Of a DNA stretch of 64,000 bases, positions 12,285 through 22,740 are shown piece after piece (positions within the stretch are counted from its first letter, which is position 1; the number at the start of each line of letters is the position of its first letter). The translations under genes were made by a program, and so were the position numbers. The stretch comes from Molanna angustata. Its lineage: Eukaryota; Arthropoda; Insecta; Trichoptera; Molannidae. The stretch is from assembly GCA_963576475.1 (NCBI GenBank), contig OY754982.1, positions 16,124,217 to 16,188,216 on the forward strand, given 5' to 3'. The notes under the pieces are model-generated. The model did no database searches and was not told the DNA's origin. It saw only the letters and a list, made by a program, of their open reading frames with translations.

Positions 12285-13290
12285 CCAGGATGGTTTTTGG
12301 ATTTAAACTTTTTTCTTATTCTTCTTCTTCTTCGTGTATTTGGTCGTTTTACCTATGAAGGGGGAATATCCTGGGAAAAGAAGGTCCGACTGTCCCTCCA
12401 TCTCTTCACAGGTCTTCCAGGACGGGTTCTGCATATAAACTTTTTTCTTCTTTTTCTTCAACGTGTACTTGGTCATCTTACCTATGAAGATGAACTATCC
12501 TGGGAGATGAAGGTCCAATTTTCCTTCCATCTCTTCGCAGGTTTCTGGATTTAAACTTTTTTCTTCTTTTTTAACAGATTTTTAATTATCTCAATAGAGA
12601 CGAAGTTGGAATATTTATTGTAGGAGAACCGGGAAATCAAGGCACCTACAGGGCTTACGACCTGTCATCGGCTGGTTTACGTGATCACTTTATGCGCTTG
12701 CGCAACGTTCACCAATTATGCCTTTTAATGAGATCCCTATCAATTCAATTTTGAAAGTTCTATATATTGTAATACTGAAATTCTTTTCGCTTGAAAATAA
12801 GGAATTTTTACTACAGCCATCTATGGGTGAAATTATGAACAACAATCTTATTATTTTTATTTATTTTGTTGGAACGCCATCTATTGAGAGAATTGGTTTT
12901 TTGTAAATAATATGCAATAATAAAAATATTCGATTTTTTCTTCTTCTTCTTCATCGTCTATTTGGTCATTTTACCTTTGAAGGTGGACTAACCTGGGAGA
13001 AGAATGTCCAATTTTCCTTCCATCTCTTCGCAGGTATCTGGATTTAAACTTATTTCTTCTTCTTCTTCTTCTTCATCGTGTATTTTTGCTCATTTTACCT
13101 ATGAAGTTGGAGAATCCTGGGAGAAGAAGGTCCAACTGTCCTTCCATCTCTTCGCAGGTATCTGGGTTTAAACTTTTTTCTTCTTCTTCGTGTATTTAGT
13201 CATTTTACCTATTAAGTAGAGCATCCTGGGAAAAGAAGGTTCTTTCATCTCTTCGCGGTTCTTCCAGGATGGTTTCTGGATTTAAACTTT
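12285..13290 (+). repeat. Minisatellite A, about 110-130 bp units
   Basis: Five units share a CTTCTTC run, GTGTATTTGGTCATTTTACC, TATGAAG, CCTGGGAGAAGAAGGTCC and CCATCTCTTCGCAGG, then CTGGATTTAAAC. The anchor ACCTATGAAG (with variants) occurs at 12351, 12480, 12973, 13097 and 13207. The normal spacing is 110-129 bases. The 493-base gap between units 2 and 3 is filled by the MITE at 12589-12889. Confidence 0.85.
12589..12889 (+). mobile_element. MITE family A copy 1, inserted in a minisatellite
   Basis: The ends TCTCAATAGA and TCTATTGAGA are inverted. The left part reads GACGAAGTTGGAATATT, then GGCACCTACAGGGCTTACGA and TTTATGCGCTTGCGCAACGT; the right part reads CGCCATCTATTGAGA. The same order occurs in reverse at 31864-32144, fixing the element at about 280-300 bases. 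It carries no open frame of note. Confidence 0.8.
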
Positions 13291-13303
13291 TCTTAACCGA
13301 CTG

Positions 13304-13415
13304 ATGGGACGGGATGTAATGAAGGGACGGAAGGTACTGAAGGGCCTGAAGGGAAGGGACGTAATGAGGGATTAAAGGGACGGGAGGTACTGAAGGGCCT
13401 GAAGCGGCGGGTCCT
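13304..13415 (+). repeat. Two-copy GA-rich tandem repeat
   Basis: Two units of about 55 bases share GGGACGGRAGGTACTGAAGG and GCCTGAAG, preceded by GGGAYGTAATGA. It sits between minisatellites A and B. Confidence 0.75.
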
Positions 13416-13427
13416 GGAGTCTAATTC

Positions 13428-13915
13428 TTTTTCTTCTTAATTTTATGTAAACCTTTAGGGCAGTTTTTATACAAACTATTTCATATTGTCTAATTCATCT
13501 TCTTCTTCTTTTATGTATACATTTGGGTAATTTTTTTTATAAAAATTATTTCCTTTAGTCTAATTATTATTCTTCTTCATTTAAGTACGTAGACTTTTGG
13601 GAGAGTTTTAATACAAACTATTTCCAATAGTCTTATTCATTTTCTTTTATGTAGACCTTTTGGTCAGTATTTATACAAACTATTTCCAATAGTCTAAATA
13701 TTCTTCTTCTTCTTTTTTGTAGACCTTTGGGTGAGCTTTTATACAATCTATTTCCAATAGTCTAATTCTTCTATTAGGTATATGTATTTTTACTTATTTT
13801 ATGTAGACCATTGGAATAGTTTTTTATACAAACTATTTCTTATAGTCTTATACTTATTTTTCTCTTTTTTATTTAGTCTTTTGGGTTAGTTTTAAGTCTA
13901 ATAGTCTATTGTGCA
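13428..13915 (+). repeat. Minisatellite B, about 60-85 bp units
   Basis: Roughly seven degenerate units, each with a CTTCTTC run, TTTTATGTAGACCTTTGGG and TTATACAAACTATTTCCAATAGTCTAATTC (given here as its core pieces ATACAAACTATTTCC and AATAGTCTAATTC). Units recur near 13471, 13538, 13612, 13674, 13741, 13826 and 13890. Confidence 0.8.
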
Positions 13916-13924
13916 GAAATATTA

Positions 13925-14640
13925 TTAACGATATGCACACTTGATGAAAATACATATGAAATGAATGGGATATGGGATGTGACGATATAACCTGCACTAG
14001 AATCTTTTCAATACTTTTGTTTAATTAAATTTAAACCATTTATATCATCCTATTTTGAATAATTTTCAACACCTAATATTTAAAGAATGGGGGTTGTGGC
14101 CATTACTGAACTCTTCACAACATTTATATTCAAATTAAAAACTATTTACTATAGTTCAAGTCTTCTTCTTCTTCGTTAATGAAGACTTTCAGTCAAATTG
14201 AGCAAAAATATAATGCACACTTGATGAAAAAATATAAAAACGAATGGGATGTGACCAATACTAGATCTTTTCAGTACCTACGTTTGTTTAATCAAATTTT
14301 AACCACATCCCAACATCCAAAATTACTAAATTTTCAATAGGTACACATTACAATTTGTTTTCGATGATAATATTTAAAAATGGGGGTTGTGGCCAAACCA
14401 ATCTCTTTACAACGTTGATAAACAGTCATATTTAAAACCATTACGCATAGTTCATGCGAGCAGAAATTGTATAAATCTTATACTTCATTCACACTTTATA
14501 GCAATATATAAAAAAGAATGGGTTGTGGCCATCACTTGAACATTTTACAATACTTAAACTCAATCAAATTTCAAACCACTTTTCATAGTCTGATATTGCA
14601 AAATAATTGGGTGACAATATTATAAAAACGATTGCTTTTT
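13925..14640 (+). repeat. Tandem repeat C, about 280 bp units
   Basis: Two to three long degenerate units share TGCACACTTGATGAAAA, GAATGGGATGTGACC, AATCAAATTTTAACCAC and TGGGGGTTGTGGCC. Starts are near 13933 and 14214, with a partial unit from about 14490. Confidence 0.7.
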
Positions 14641-14999
14641 CTTTCACAATTTTACATTCTTGGCCAACGGCGGGACATAAAAGCTAGTTTAAAATAAACA
14701 TATCAAGTTTAATAAAGAAACAAAGATAACGTCCAAGACGCTTTTCATTATAGAAACTTCTTAAAAAATATTATGTTAAAATTCTTATGTCTATTATTAG
14801 CTACTAATTTAAAAAAGAAATTAAAAATATTTTAGCGTTGATTTTAAGTTTTACATAAAGATGTTATGATTGCTGTATTCCAATGAAAATGTATTCGGAT
14901 TATACACTTCGTAGTATTCAGAATATAATATGTAATTTTTCTTATAAATCTCCACTCGAGAAACGGTCAAATGTATATAGTATAAGAAATAATAATAAT

Positions 15000-15110
15000 A
15001 TTGCATCGTGTTTTGGCGTCGCGGCGCTTGGCTCTATACCCCATCCCCTCCAGGCCTCACCCCCTTCACACCTACCCCCAGAGGGCGCCGTTCGGACGTC
15101 CGTCGCATAA
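15000..15110. promoter_or_regulatory. CpG-richer island
   Basis: A short GC-rich block (GCGTCGCGGCGCTTGG, AGGGCGCCGTTCGGACG, CCGTCGC) sits in AT-rich intron. All three forward frames are open across it, an effect of composition rather than coding. It may be a conserved non-coding element. Confidence 0.3.
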
Positions 15111-15779
15111 CAATATCATCTTCAGCACAGCACCCTTCTCACTACTTGTTCATCTCCATACCACTGCTGCCACCTTACTCACACCTTTATATTTCTTTTA
15201 CTTCTGGCGATGAAATCATACAGACATAATAAGACATCAAAGATTGAGATTTAAGAAAAAAAAATTTTGAGATGATACATCTCATGGTTCTGTAGTATCA
15301 CCGGCTAAGAGTTTTCAACCAATACTCAATGAAAAGTGTGATACTCAATGAATTTTCTCCCATAAATCTACTTTCAAAAATCGATATTGGTAGCTCTTAA
15401 AAGAAAAATCAAGAAAATACTCAGTAAAAACCAAAATTTAAGAATGATCGATGTATGTTTTTTTAAAAGGAATTCTATTATTTAAATCAAAACCTTTTCT
15501 CACTATACCTACTGCACAAAAAATATTAAAATCCCTGGCACATTGGAGAGAAAAGTCGCCTACTGAAATCTAAAAAAAGGTATAGCTTCTCATGATGTGT
15601 ATTTTCCTACTGTACAATACTTTTAATATTATGTCATTCTTGACGAAAATTTGGTTTATCTGAGCAAAATATATCAATCTAGTTGTTGGATATTTTAGGT
15701 AGAAATTTTGTGAAAATTTCCAAACATATCAATATTGTAAAACATTAACTATTGATAGAGAAATAGCGAGTGTTTGTGG

Positions 15780-15980
15780 AGTAGCCGTCACATCTCGCCA
15801 TACTGTCTAAATGTGTTCCCACTCTACATAGTGACAGCGGCACCTAATTATGTAAATATCCGTAGCAAATATTGCCTCCCCATCTGATGGCGTCTTTATG
15901 TTATTTTTTTCGCCTCTTTATCCCCGGGCACACCCTGTCGTTTAAGTAAAACTACCCCCATCTCCTTGTCCGCTACTTAC
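15780..15980. promoter_or_regulatory. GC-richer intronic island
   Basis: Includes GTAGCCGTCACATCTCGCC, GACAGCGGCACCTAATTATG, TTTATCCCCGGGCACACC and CTACCCCCATCTCC. It has balanced composition and no frame longer than expected. The TAATTA core is a homeodomain-type site. A candidate enhancer by composition only. Confidence 0.28.
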
Positions 15981-16266
15981 ACTACGAATAATCAAAATGA
16001 CTGACTAAAAAATGCACTTGTTCGTATATAAAAGTAAACATGTATTATGAACGTCTTCTGATCACCTACAGTCGTATCCCGGAATTATTTTATGTTACTT
16101 TTCGGGCAACTTAAAGGTACTACATCTAAAATTAATTTAACACGCATGGCACCCAGTAAGAAGTTGCCACATTCTGAAGACTTGTGATATTAACTGTCTT
16201 GCAAATCCAAACTGAAAACCCACAATACCTTATGATCGGAATTCAGATATAGATAAAGTAGAATAT

Positions 16267-16449
16267 CACTGAATTTTTTTTTTTGTAAATAGTAACAAAA
16301 TTTCATGTTAAAATTAACCTAACTATAGTGACTACAAAACATATGGTTTTGTGCAACTAAATGTTTTTAGCACAAAGCCAAACCGCACAGTCATAAATAG
16401 ATAACAAAGGTTTGGCTAAAACGCAGGTAACCAGTTTATTTTTTCAGTG
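16267..16449 (+). mobile_element. MITE family B copy 1
   Basis: The ends are inverted: CACTGAATTTTTTTTT on the left and AATAAACTGG...TTTTTTCAGTG on the right. The interior text GTAACAAAATTTCATGTTAA, GTTTTGTGCAACTAAATG and GGCTAAAACGCAGGTA is repeated in reverse orientation at 19532-19743. Confidence 0.75.
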
Positions 16450-16953
16450 TATTATGATGTTTTTTTCATGTATCAGTAAAATTGGTTATATTTTATCTTT
16501 AACGTCATTTGCGAAATAAACCAAAATAATAAAATCATAATATTTTAATAAGATAAGCTCAAACAACATTAGTATTATTAAAGACCAAAAAATGTAAGGT
16601 TTATTACTAAGAATATAGTGTAAAAAAACTGTACTGAAATGTATCGATAATTATGAGTAATATTTTAAATGAGCAAAATCAATAGTAGACAATATGAAAT
16701 CAAAAACATTCTCTCAAAACGCAAAGGTAAATATGTTTGGTTTCAATTTATATAAATATTTGTAAAATAATTCACTAAGCATAATATGTAATGTTAGTTC
16801 AGTTGTGGTGGTATGATTATGCAGATTGTGAATTTGTGACAGTTCATGTAAATATTTCAGTTCATTATAATAAATTCCAATTCAAAAACACGACAAATGA
16901 ATTCCGTAGGAATATAAGACGATTTTGTATTATGAAGAAAATATATTTGACGT

Positions 16954-17180
16954 GCCGACCGCCATGGCACAGTTGGTAAGCCGTTTGGCTTCTATGCGAG
17001 CGTCTTGGGTTCGATCCCCAGAAGATGAGAAATTTATTTAAATTCATTTCTCACGCAAATATATCTTCTCTGGGTTGAAAACATACGGCTGGAAACATAC
17101 GGCAATATAAACTCTTCCACTGGCGCAAATTGCAAGGATGTGTTTATTATTATTAATAATAAAAAATCGTAATCGTAATC
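16954..17180 (+). mobile_element. tRNA-derived SINE, near full length
   Basis: The head resembles a tRNA: A box TGGCACAGTTGG (16965-16976) and B box GGTTCGATCC (17008-17017), correctly spaced for pol III. The body is AGATGAGAAATTTATTTAAA, TCTCACGCAAATAT and CTTCTCTGGG; the tail is TTCCACTGGCGCAAATTGC followed by TTATTATTATTAATAATAAA. A reverse copy at 46500-46697 has the same order. Confidence 0.85.
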
Positions 17181-17299
17181 GTGATGATATTATTGTAAAT
17201 AAATAATTATCTAGATGTTTTGTTTTATAAACAATTTTCAATAGGTACCTACTGACATATTTGTCGGTGATGCAATCTGTCATAAAATAAAATTTCATA

Positions 17300-17655
17300 A
17301 AAAAAAAACCGACTTCAAAATGAATGTGTATCAAGATAGAAAAAATGTGGCTTTCGGTTCTCTCTGCCTAAATCATGAGGGACATGGCGTGATGCTATGT
17401 ATGTATTTAGTTCTAATAATAGGTATCTTTCATACAATTCCCCTGTACAATAATACGTGTTATACAGATTGTAGACGTCTTTGGAAATGGAAGAGTTTGA
17501 TTATTTTTTCATGAGTCCTATCATCAGAACTCGATGAAACTCGAAAGCTATCTCCTTTCTAATAAAAAAAAAAATTAAAATCGGACAACACAGTAAAAAG
17601 TAATCTTTACGTCGAATTGAAAACCTCTCCGTTTTTGTAAGTCGGTTAAAAAATA
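17300..17655. mobile_element. MITE with ACCGACTTC termini
   Basis: The left end AAAAAACCGACTTCAAAA (from about 17303) and the right end GTAAGTCGGTTAAAAAA (from 17637) are inverted. These termini belong to a MITE type common in Lepidoptera. It is about 355 bases and non-coding. It contains a segment (17335-17405) shared with another dispersed repeat of this window. Confidence 0.65.
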
Positions 17656-18040
17656 TTTCTATGTCGGAATATCCGCCTAACAATTTTGATTTTTTTTACA
17701 CATCTTGGGCTTGGCTCGGTATTGAGTTGGGGGGTTGGGGTGGTTGTGGGCTTTAAACTAATATCACGACACTTGTCAACATGTGTTGTTAAAATCCATT
17801 ATCACCCCCAAAACACAAAACCGGAACGAAACAACAGACCCCATTATAGATTATAGATGGACATTTCACTGTTTTTTTATATTTTGAAATTTATATCCAC
17901 AATATTGCAAACATGTCTATTTTATTTCGTTTTTAATAAAATTTTGTTACGACATGGACACATGTGTGAGCAAAATAATACATATTCGAAGGGTAAGATT
18001 ATTTTTAAACTATAAATATTAAAATAAAAGTAATTATAGG

Positions 18041-18200
18041 ATGTCCTAGGTTCGATCCCCAGCAGAGGATAAATTTATTGAAATTCATTTCCAATGTAAT
18101 TATTGCTTCTATGGGCTAGAAACACTGGTTCTTCAGGAGATATTGCCATATGGCAATAAAATCGCCACTTGTGGCGAGGAATTGTTTGTATTTGGCAAGA
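18041..18200 (+). mobile_element. 5'-truncated tRNA-derived SINE
   Basis: Begins just before the B box (AGGTTCGATCCCC, 18048-18060). It then follows the SINE body to ATTGCCATATGGCAATAAA and TCGCCACTTGTGGCGAGG. The A box is missing. It carries a perfect 16-base palindrome at 18142-18157. Confidence 0.8.
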
Positions 18201-18249
18201 ATTCGGAAAATTTGAATCAATTTAATTTATCACATAAATAATTTAAAAT

Positions 18250-18315
18250 AATTTAAGATAGGATTCGAACCAGAGTCCACTGGATTGTTAATTCAGAGCA
18301 CTGAGCATTCTGCCA
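18250..18315 (-). repeat. tRNA-like SINE head (second family)
   Basis: Read on the minus strand: an A-box-like TGGCAGAATGCTCAGTG, then a B box GGTTCGAATCC. The text GTCCACTGGATTRTTA recurs at about 61493-61510, suggesting a second SINE family. No cloverleaf good enough for a working tRNA gene was found. Confidence 0.5.
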
Positions 18316-19084
18316 CTAAAATCAATTATTCATATTTAACATAATAATATGCGAAATATGCGGATAACAATGATTGAGTGCAAATTGAAGTTGGTATATT
18401 TTTTCCGCCATGAAAATAATATATTGGTCAAAATTTAAAGAGGCAATTCCTCATACAATGGTTTGGCTATCATCTCAGTAATAAATAACATCCCTTCACA
18501 TGGGAGTAACCTTTCTAATCTAAAAAAAAGAGAATATGAAATATTAAGGATTTGAAATTCTTTTATGTCCTGGCAATCTGATTGTAGAGTGGCTATAAAG
18601 CAATATTAATGGTGGCGAAAGGGTCAAACCAATGATTCTAAGGAACATTGGAGGAAGCCATAACAATACACACATTCGGGAATATCGTACTATTACAAAA
18701 TAATGGCGTTGAGAGGGTCAACTGTATTTTTATACCAAGTATTGGAGATGAAAAAAATTTTAAAATAAAATATGTTTTCATTAAAATAATACCTTTTTTT
18801 GCCGCATAACGTCTCAATGAAATTTATTCTTATTTCCGTATAGAACATATTAAAATATTAAAAAAAAATGTGAATGACCATTAACGACCAAATAACACAT
18901 CTACTTGTTTTCGTACTTTAAGAAGTATATAGATATTTCATTATTTATGAAATAACAACTATAAAGTGGACATAAACAACCAATAACCGCAAAACTAATG
19001 AATGGATTAGGGAAAACACAGGAGTACAATTGTGGCCAAAAGAATTGCGGACTCAAAGTGGAGTTAGGCATGTTATATATCTCG

Positions 19085-19275
19085 GATGTCGGCAAAGGTT
19101 GCGGTAGACTAGAGGCCAAGAATAGGATGCAGAATCGTGGGAAGGCCACACACCAGATGGTTTAATGACATAAAAAAGAAGCGGGTACAGAATGGCACTG
19201 GAGAGAGAGCATTGGAAGTCCATTCGGGAGGCCTTTGTCCAATATTGGACTCAAGAAGAGGCTGAGTAAGTAAGC
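19085..19275 (+). mobile_element. RTE-like LINE remnant (3' end of ORF)
   Basis: In one frame the text encodes GRPHTRWFNDIKKK; in another it encodes HWKSIREAFVQYWTQEEAE followed by a stop at about 19267. These are the last conserved blocks of RTE-type non-LTR retrotransposon polyproteins (GRPxTRW...DI...W..L.EAF). The frame change between them shows decay. Only about 180 bases remain. Confidence 0.6.
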
Positions 19276-19531
19276 AAGTCGATTACGGGGAGGTCCAAGA
19301 TGTCATCTTCCTGTCTGTCAAAATATGGTACAGGGATGTAACGAGGAACTTGGTTGATTGTGGCAAATGACGTAGCAATTACTGCTGCAAAGTATTGGAA
19401 TGGAAAGGCCTAATATGTTTGTCCGGACACGTGAAGTTTTATGAAATCAAAGTATTTTGTTGATATATCTGATGAAACACATGGTCAATTTGAAACTAGC
19501 AGTGAGTGTAAAATTTTAATTTTTAAATATG

Positions 19532-19743
19532 CACTGAAAAAAATATTATATCAACCGAACTAGCTACCTGCGTTTTAGCCAAACTTTTGCTATCAGTAAT
19601 AAAGGTTTATCTATTTATGACTGTACTGATTGGCTGTGTGCACAAAATATTTAGTTGCACAAAACCAAATGTTTTGTAGTCGCTATAGTTCGGTTAATTT
19701 AAACATGAAATTTTGTTACTATTAACAAAAATTTTTTTTCAGG
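19532..19743 (-). mobile_element. MITE family B copy 2 (inverse to copy 1)
   Basis: The ends CACTGAAAAAAATATTAT and ATTTTTTTTCAGGG are inverted. The interior matches copy 1 at 16267-16449 in reverse complement (TACCTGCGTTTTAGCCAAAC, CATTTAGTTGCACAAAACC-like text, TTAACATGAAATTTTGTTAC). It is slightly longer than copy 1. Confidence 0.75.
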
Positions 19744-21503
19744 GAAAGATCCGAGAATCGAGGAGAACAGATCGGCAGCTGAGAAAAGAAGTATACATCT
19801 GAAGGAGGCTAATGCTCGATTTGGGTTGTAGAATCATCGAAGAAGAACAAGAAATAAAATTACGAAAATCTCCTCGACAGCAATGGTAATAAAAACAACA
19901 ACAACAACATATTATTTTCAAGGATGTACCATGAAGGTACTTACGTTCAACTCCCCGAGACGGAATCTAGACGGAGGTAGTTAGGAGAGTGAATTGAACA
20001 AAGGGAGCCAGGCTATTTCAGCAGGAGCATCGCCAGCAGACGAAGGACCGCTTCGATGACTGCAATTATTTAATCACCATCAAAGTGATACACCAGACGA
20101 TTTCGGACAATATGACAAATGTCTGATAATGGAGTCGTATACCTACTACTTTTGGTTCAGAGCGATTCGGAGACTAACTCCTTGTTTCATTATATCCAGC
20201 TACATGATTGTGTGTATGTATGTCGACAATTTGAGCAATTGAGACTGGGCAAGGCAATTGAGATTCTCCAGCGTATCTATATATCTATTAGATACCTTTA
20301 ATTCACCTCATTTTCTGTATTTCAATCCTACAACAAGGACAGTTTCGAGAAATGCAGTTGTTTGATATAAATTAAGTATTATGAATTTAATATTGATATA
20401 GCTTCGCTGTGTCTATTTAAAAACATCTTTTTCTGAATTCATCTATTTAACACCTCAGCGAATAAGTTAATTATAAAACGGCATAATGAATAATATTGAT
20501 CAAAATATATGGTTTTGTGCAAATAAACATTTTTTTAATGAATATGTCCTTGCAACAAGTACATACCTATACATCCTCATACACTCACCAAACTTAGCAT
20601 AAATGCTTGTACTATAGGTGAACGAAATTGGTCGTGGCAGGATTCGAACTAGCGCAAGAATTTATATCTAGTTTAGGGAATGTATGAGGATGTATATTGT
20701 ATATTATGTTAAATAAGTTTTCTCGTCCAATATTGATTTAATGTCTCAATGAACTAATTAAGTTAAAAGTGTAGAAAAAAAAGACGTGTTAGACGAAAAT
20801 GATAGAATGAAAATGAATAAATACCTTGTACTATTATACATATTTACAGTAGGTACCAATAGATTAACACTATACTAAAAAAAATATGTAATGGCACTCC
20901 GACACAGGCATTGGCCTAGTAGAGTGTCTTATCCAGAAATCATTTGCAAAACATAAACATAATAATTAGTAAGTGAAGAAAATAAATACGCTAAGGTTAT
21001 TTGACAAGGTCAACTAGGTAAGAAAGACCCAAAAACGACCACAATTTAAAAACCATTGATCCAACTCGTTGAACCAAATGGAATGGAAACACTTGATTCG
21101 CAACGTGATCACTACTAGACTAATGGTGGGGATTCGTTCATTTGATTCAAGTGGTTGCTGCGGATCAAAGAGTTGACGGACTATAGAGGAAATCGATCGA
21201 AATTTGCATACGTCCTGATAAACATTCAAGAGTTTTTAAAGTGTATTGTCGACTTTTATCACCAGATGGGTCACGCAATTGTATTCGTTCATTTGAAATA
21301 ATTCATCTATTGATAAAACTATTATAAATTTGGACGGTTGACAATTTTTAAATTATAAAACGTACGATATTATAAACTGATTGTTTTCAACCTTTAGGGT
21401 GCTAGGCATGGATTATAAACAAAAAAAACGTTTCTTTGATTTCTTTATCCGTACTATTAATTGGAAGATATATGTTATAATGCGATTAAATAAATTCTTC
21501 TGT

Positions 21504-21620
21504 GCGGGAGTCCTGGGTTCAATCTCCAGCAGAAGAGAAATTTATTTAAATTAATATCTCACGCAAATATTGCTTGTCCGGGCTGTTACACTGGTTAGTT
21601 GGAAGATATTGCCATAATTC
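21504..21620 (+). mobile_element. 5'-truncated tRNA-derived SINE
   Basis: The B-box-like GGGTTCAATCTCC is followed by AGCAGAAGAGAAATTTATTT, TCTCACGCAAATATTGCTT and TGGAAGATATTGCCATAA, the SINE body of this window. The head and tail are incomplete. Confidence 0.75.
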
Positions 21621-22419
21621 ATTAAATTTAGAATCTTACTAGGTAGGTACCAACTTTTTATTTGATGTTTACTTGCAGAAAGACCTTTTTTTGTTTAAAA
21701 AAATAAATCATTAACTACATAAATATTTAAAATTATATGATTAAGGCTGTGTTTCTCGAAAGTATAGTTAAAACACTTTGATTTCATAAAATTGTTCAAT
21801 ACTTTTGGTTGTTTCATTGAAATCTAATGCCGTCAAACGACGAAATTTTCGATAGGTACTTTTGTTGAATCAACCTAGCCTAAGTATAGTAAGATCTTTT
21901 GATTGTTCAAACCACATTCGAGTTAAATGTGGTCGACTATTACTATACAAGAAGTTGAACCTAAACTGCTAAGAGATTATAATGTGTTGACTCGTGCCAA
22001 TCTGAGATACCTATCATCAATAGGATGTAAAAAAATCACCCCTTTTCTTAATAACATCACTGATTCAAATCCACCCTTCGTATTAAGTTGAATTATGACA
22101 TAAGTACGCTTAACCCGATCTGTCAGACAGACGTAGGTATTGTGACACAATAGAAAGACGTCCACTGAAAAAATCTTTACTTTCAGCAGCATCATTCTTC
22201 CGTACCAAGTATAATAATATGCATATTCAGACGCATGCTAGAAAATTAAGATGTTTCAGAGTTAAATTATCCCCCACAATAATGCTCATTATTCACAGAT
22301 AGTATAAAGGGATTTTTTGTTCGAAAGTATTGTGAAATAAAGAGATCTATAGAATGCACATTAAAACACATTGAATGAAAATTCATTTTTTTACGTTGTT
22401 GGATTGAATAAAGGACAGG

Positions 22420-22740
22420 ATTCTATGAGGCATCTGCCGCACACGAGCCAGGATTGGGTCTCTCGATTCTGTTGTCAGAGAAAACAATAGTATTGTGAAT
22501 TAAATATGCGTGGTGTAGATAAAAGTGATCTGGATATATATCGTAGAAAACTTAGCACGCGTTATAAATAAGACTCAATTTGGACGAGAATTTGTTAATA
22601 AGAATTAACTGTTTTTAAACATTATAAGATTAATAGTAAAAAAATTACGGGTGTCGATGAAAGGAGAGCGGAGAGAGAGGATTTCGAATACGGGAGATCG
22701 AGAGAGGAATCCTTCGATTCTCTCCGGATAATATATCGCA
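22420..22740. promoter_or_regulatory. GAGA-rich intronic island
   Basis: Contains several GAGAG runs (GGAGAGCGGAGAGAGAGG, GAGATCGAGAGAGG) and AAAACAATAG, a Sox-type core. GAGAG clusters are bound by the insect GAGA factor. No coding frame. Candidate regulatory element by motif content only. Confidence 0.3.

Larger units (their letters stand above)
12215..14688 (+). mobile_element. Putative non-autonomous Helitron carrying minisatellites
   Basis: The right end reads GGCCAACGGCGGGACATAAAAG then CTAG|TT (CTAG at 14684-14687), matching the CTRR-type Helitron terminus with a GC-rich stretch just upstream. The left side (about 12233-12290) has ACCGTTTGTCCGATTATAATG and GAAACTTTGGTGAATTG, text typical of the 5' part of insect Helitron relatives. 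Between the ends are three successive tandem-repeat families, as internal minisatellites often occur in DINE-like Helitrons. No Rep/helicase frame is present, so it would be non-autonomous. The 5' boundary is not resolved, and the ends may belong to different elements. Confidence 0.4.

Noticed and set aside
12940..13200. A CRISPR-like array in the regular repeats
   Set aside because: The units are degenerate throughout, with no constant repeat and unique spacers. They are an insect minisatellite.
14883..15229. Three overlapping plus-strand frames of 70-75 codons
   Set aside because: All three frames are open over the same GC-rich block, which is an effect of composition; none has a recognisable product.
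16954..17030. A real tRNA gene at the A/B boxes
   Set aside because: The acceptor stem does not pair, and the same head, body and tail occur in several truncated copies, so it is a SINE head, not a tRNA gene. The same applies to 18250-18315 (-) and 39068-39140 (+).
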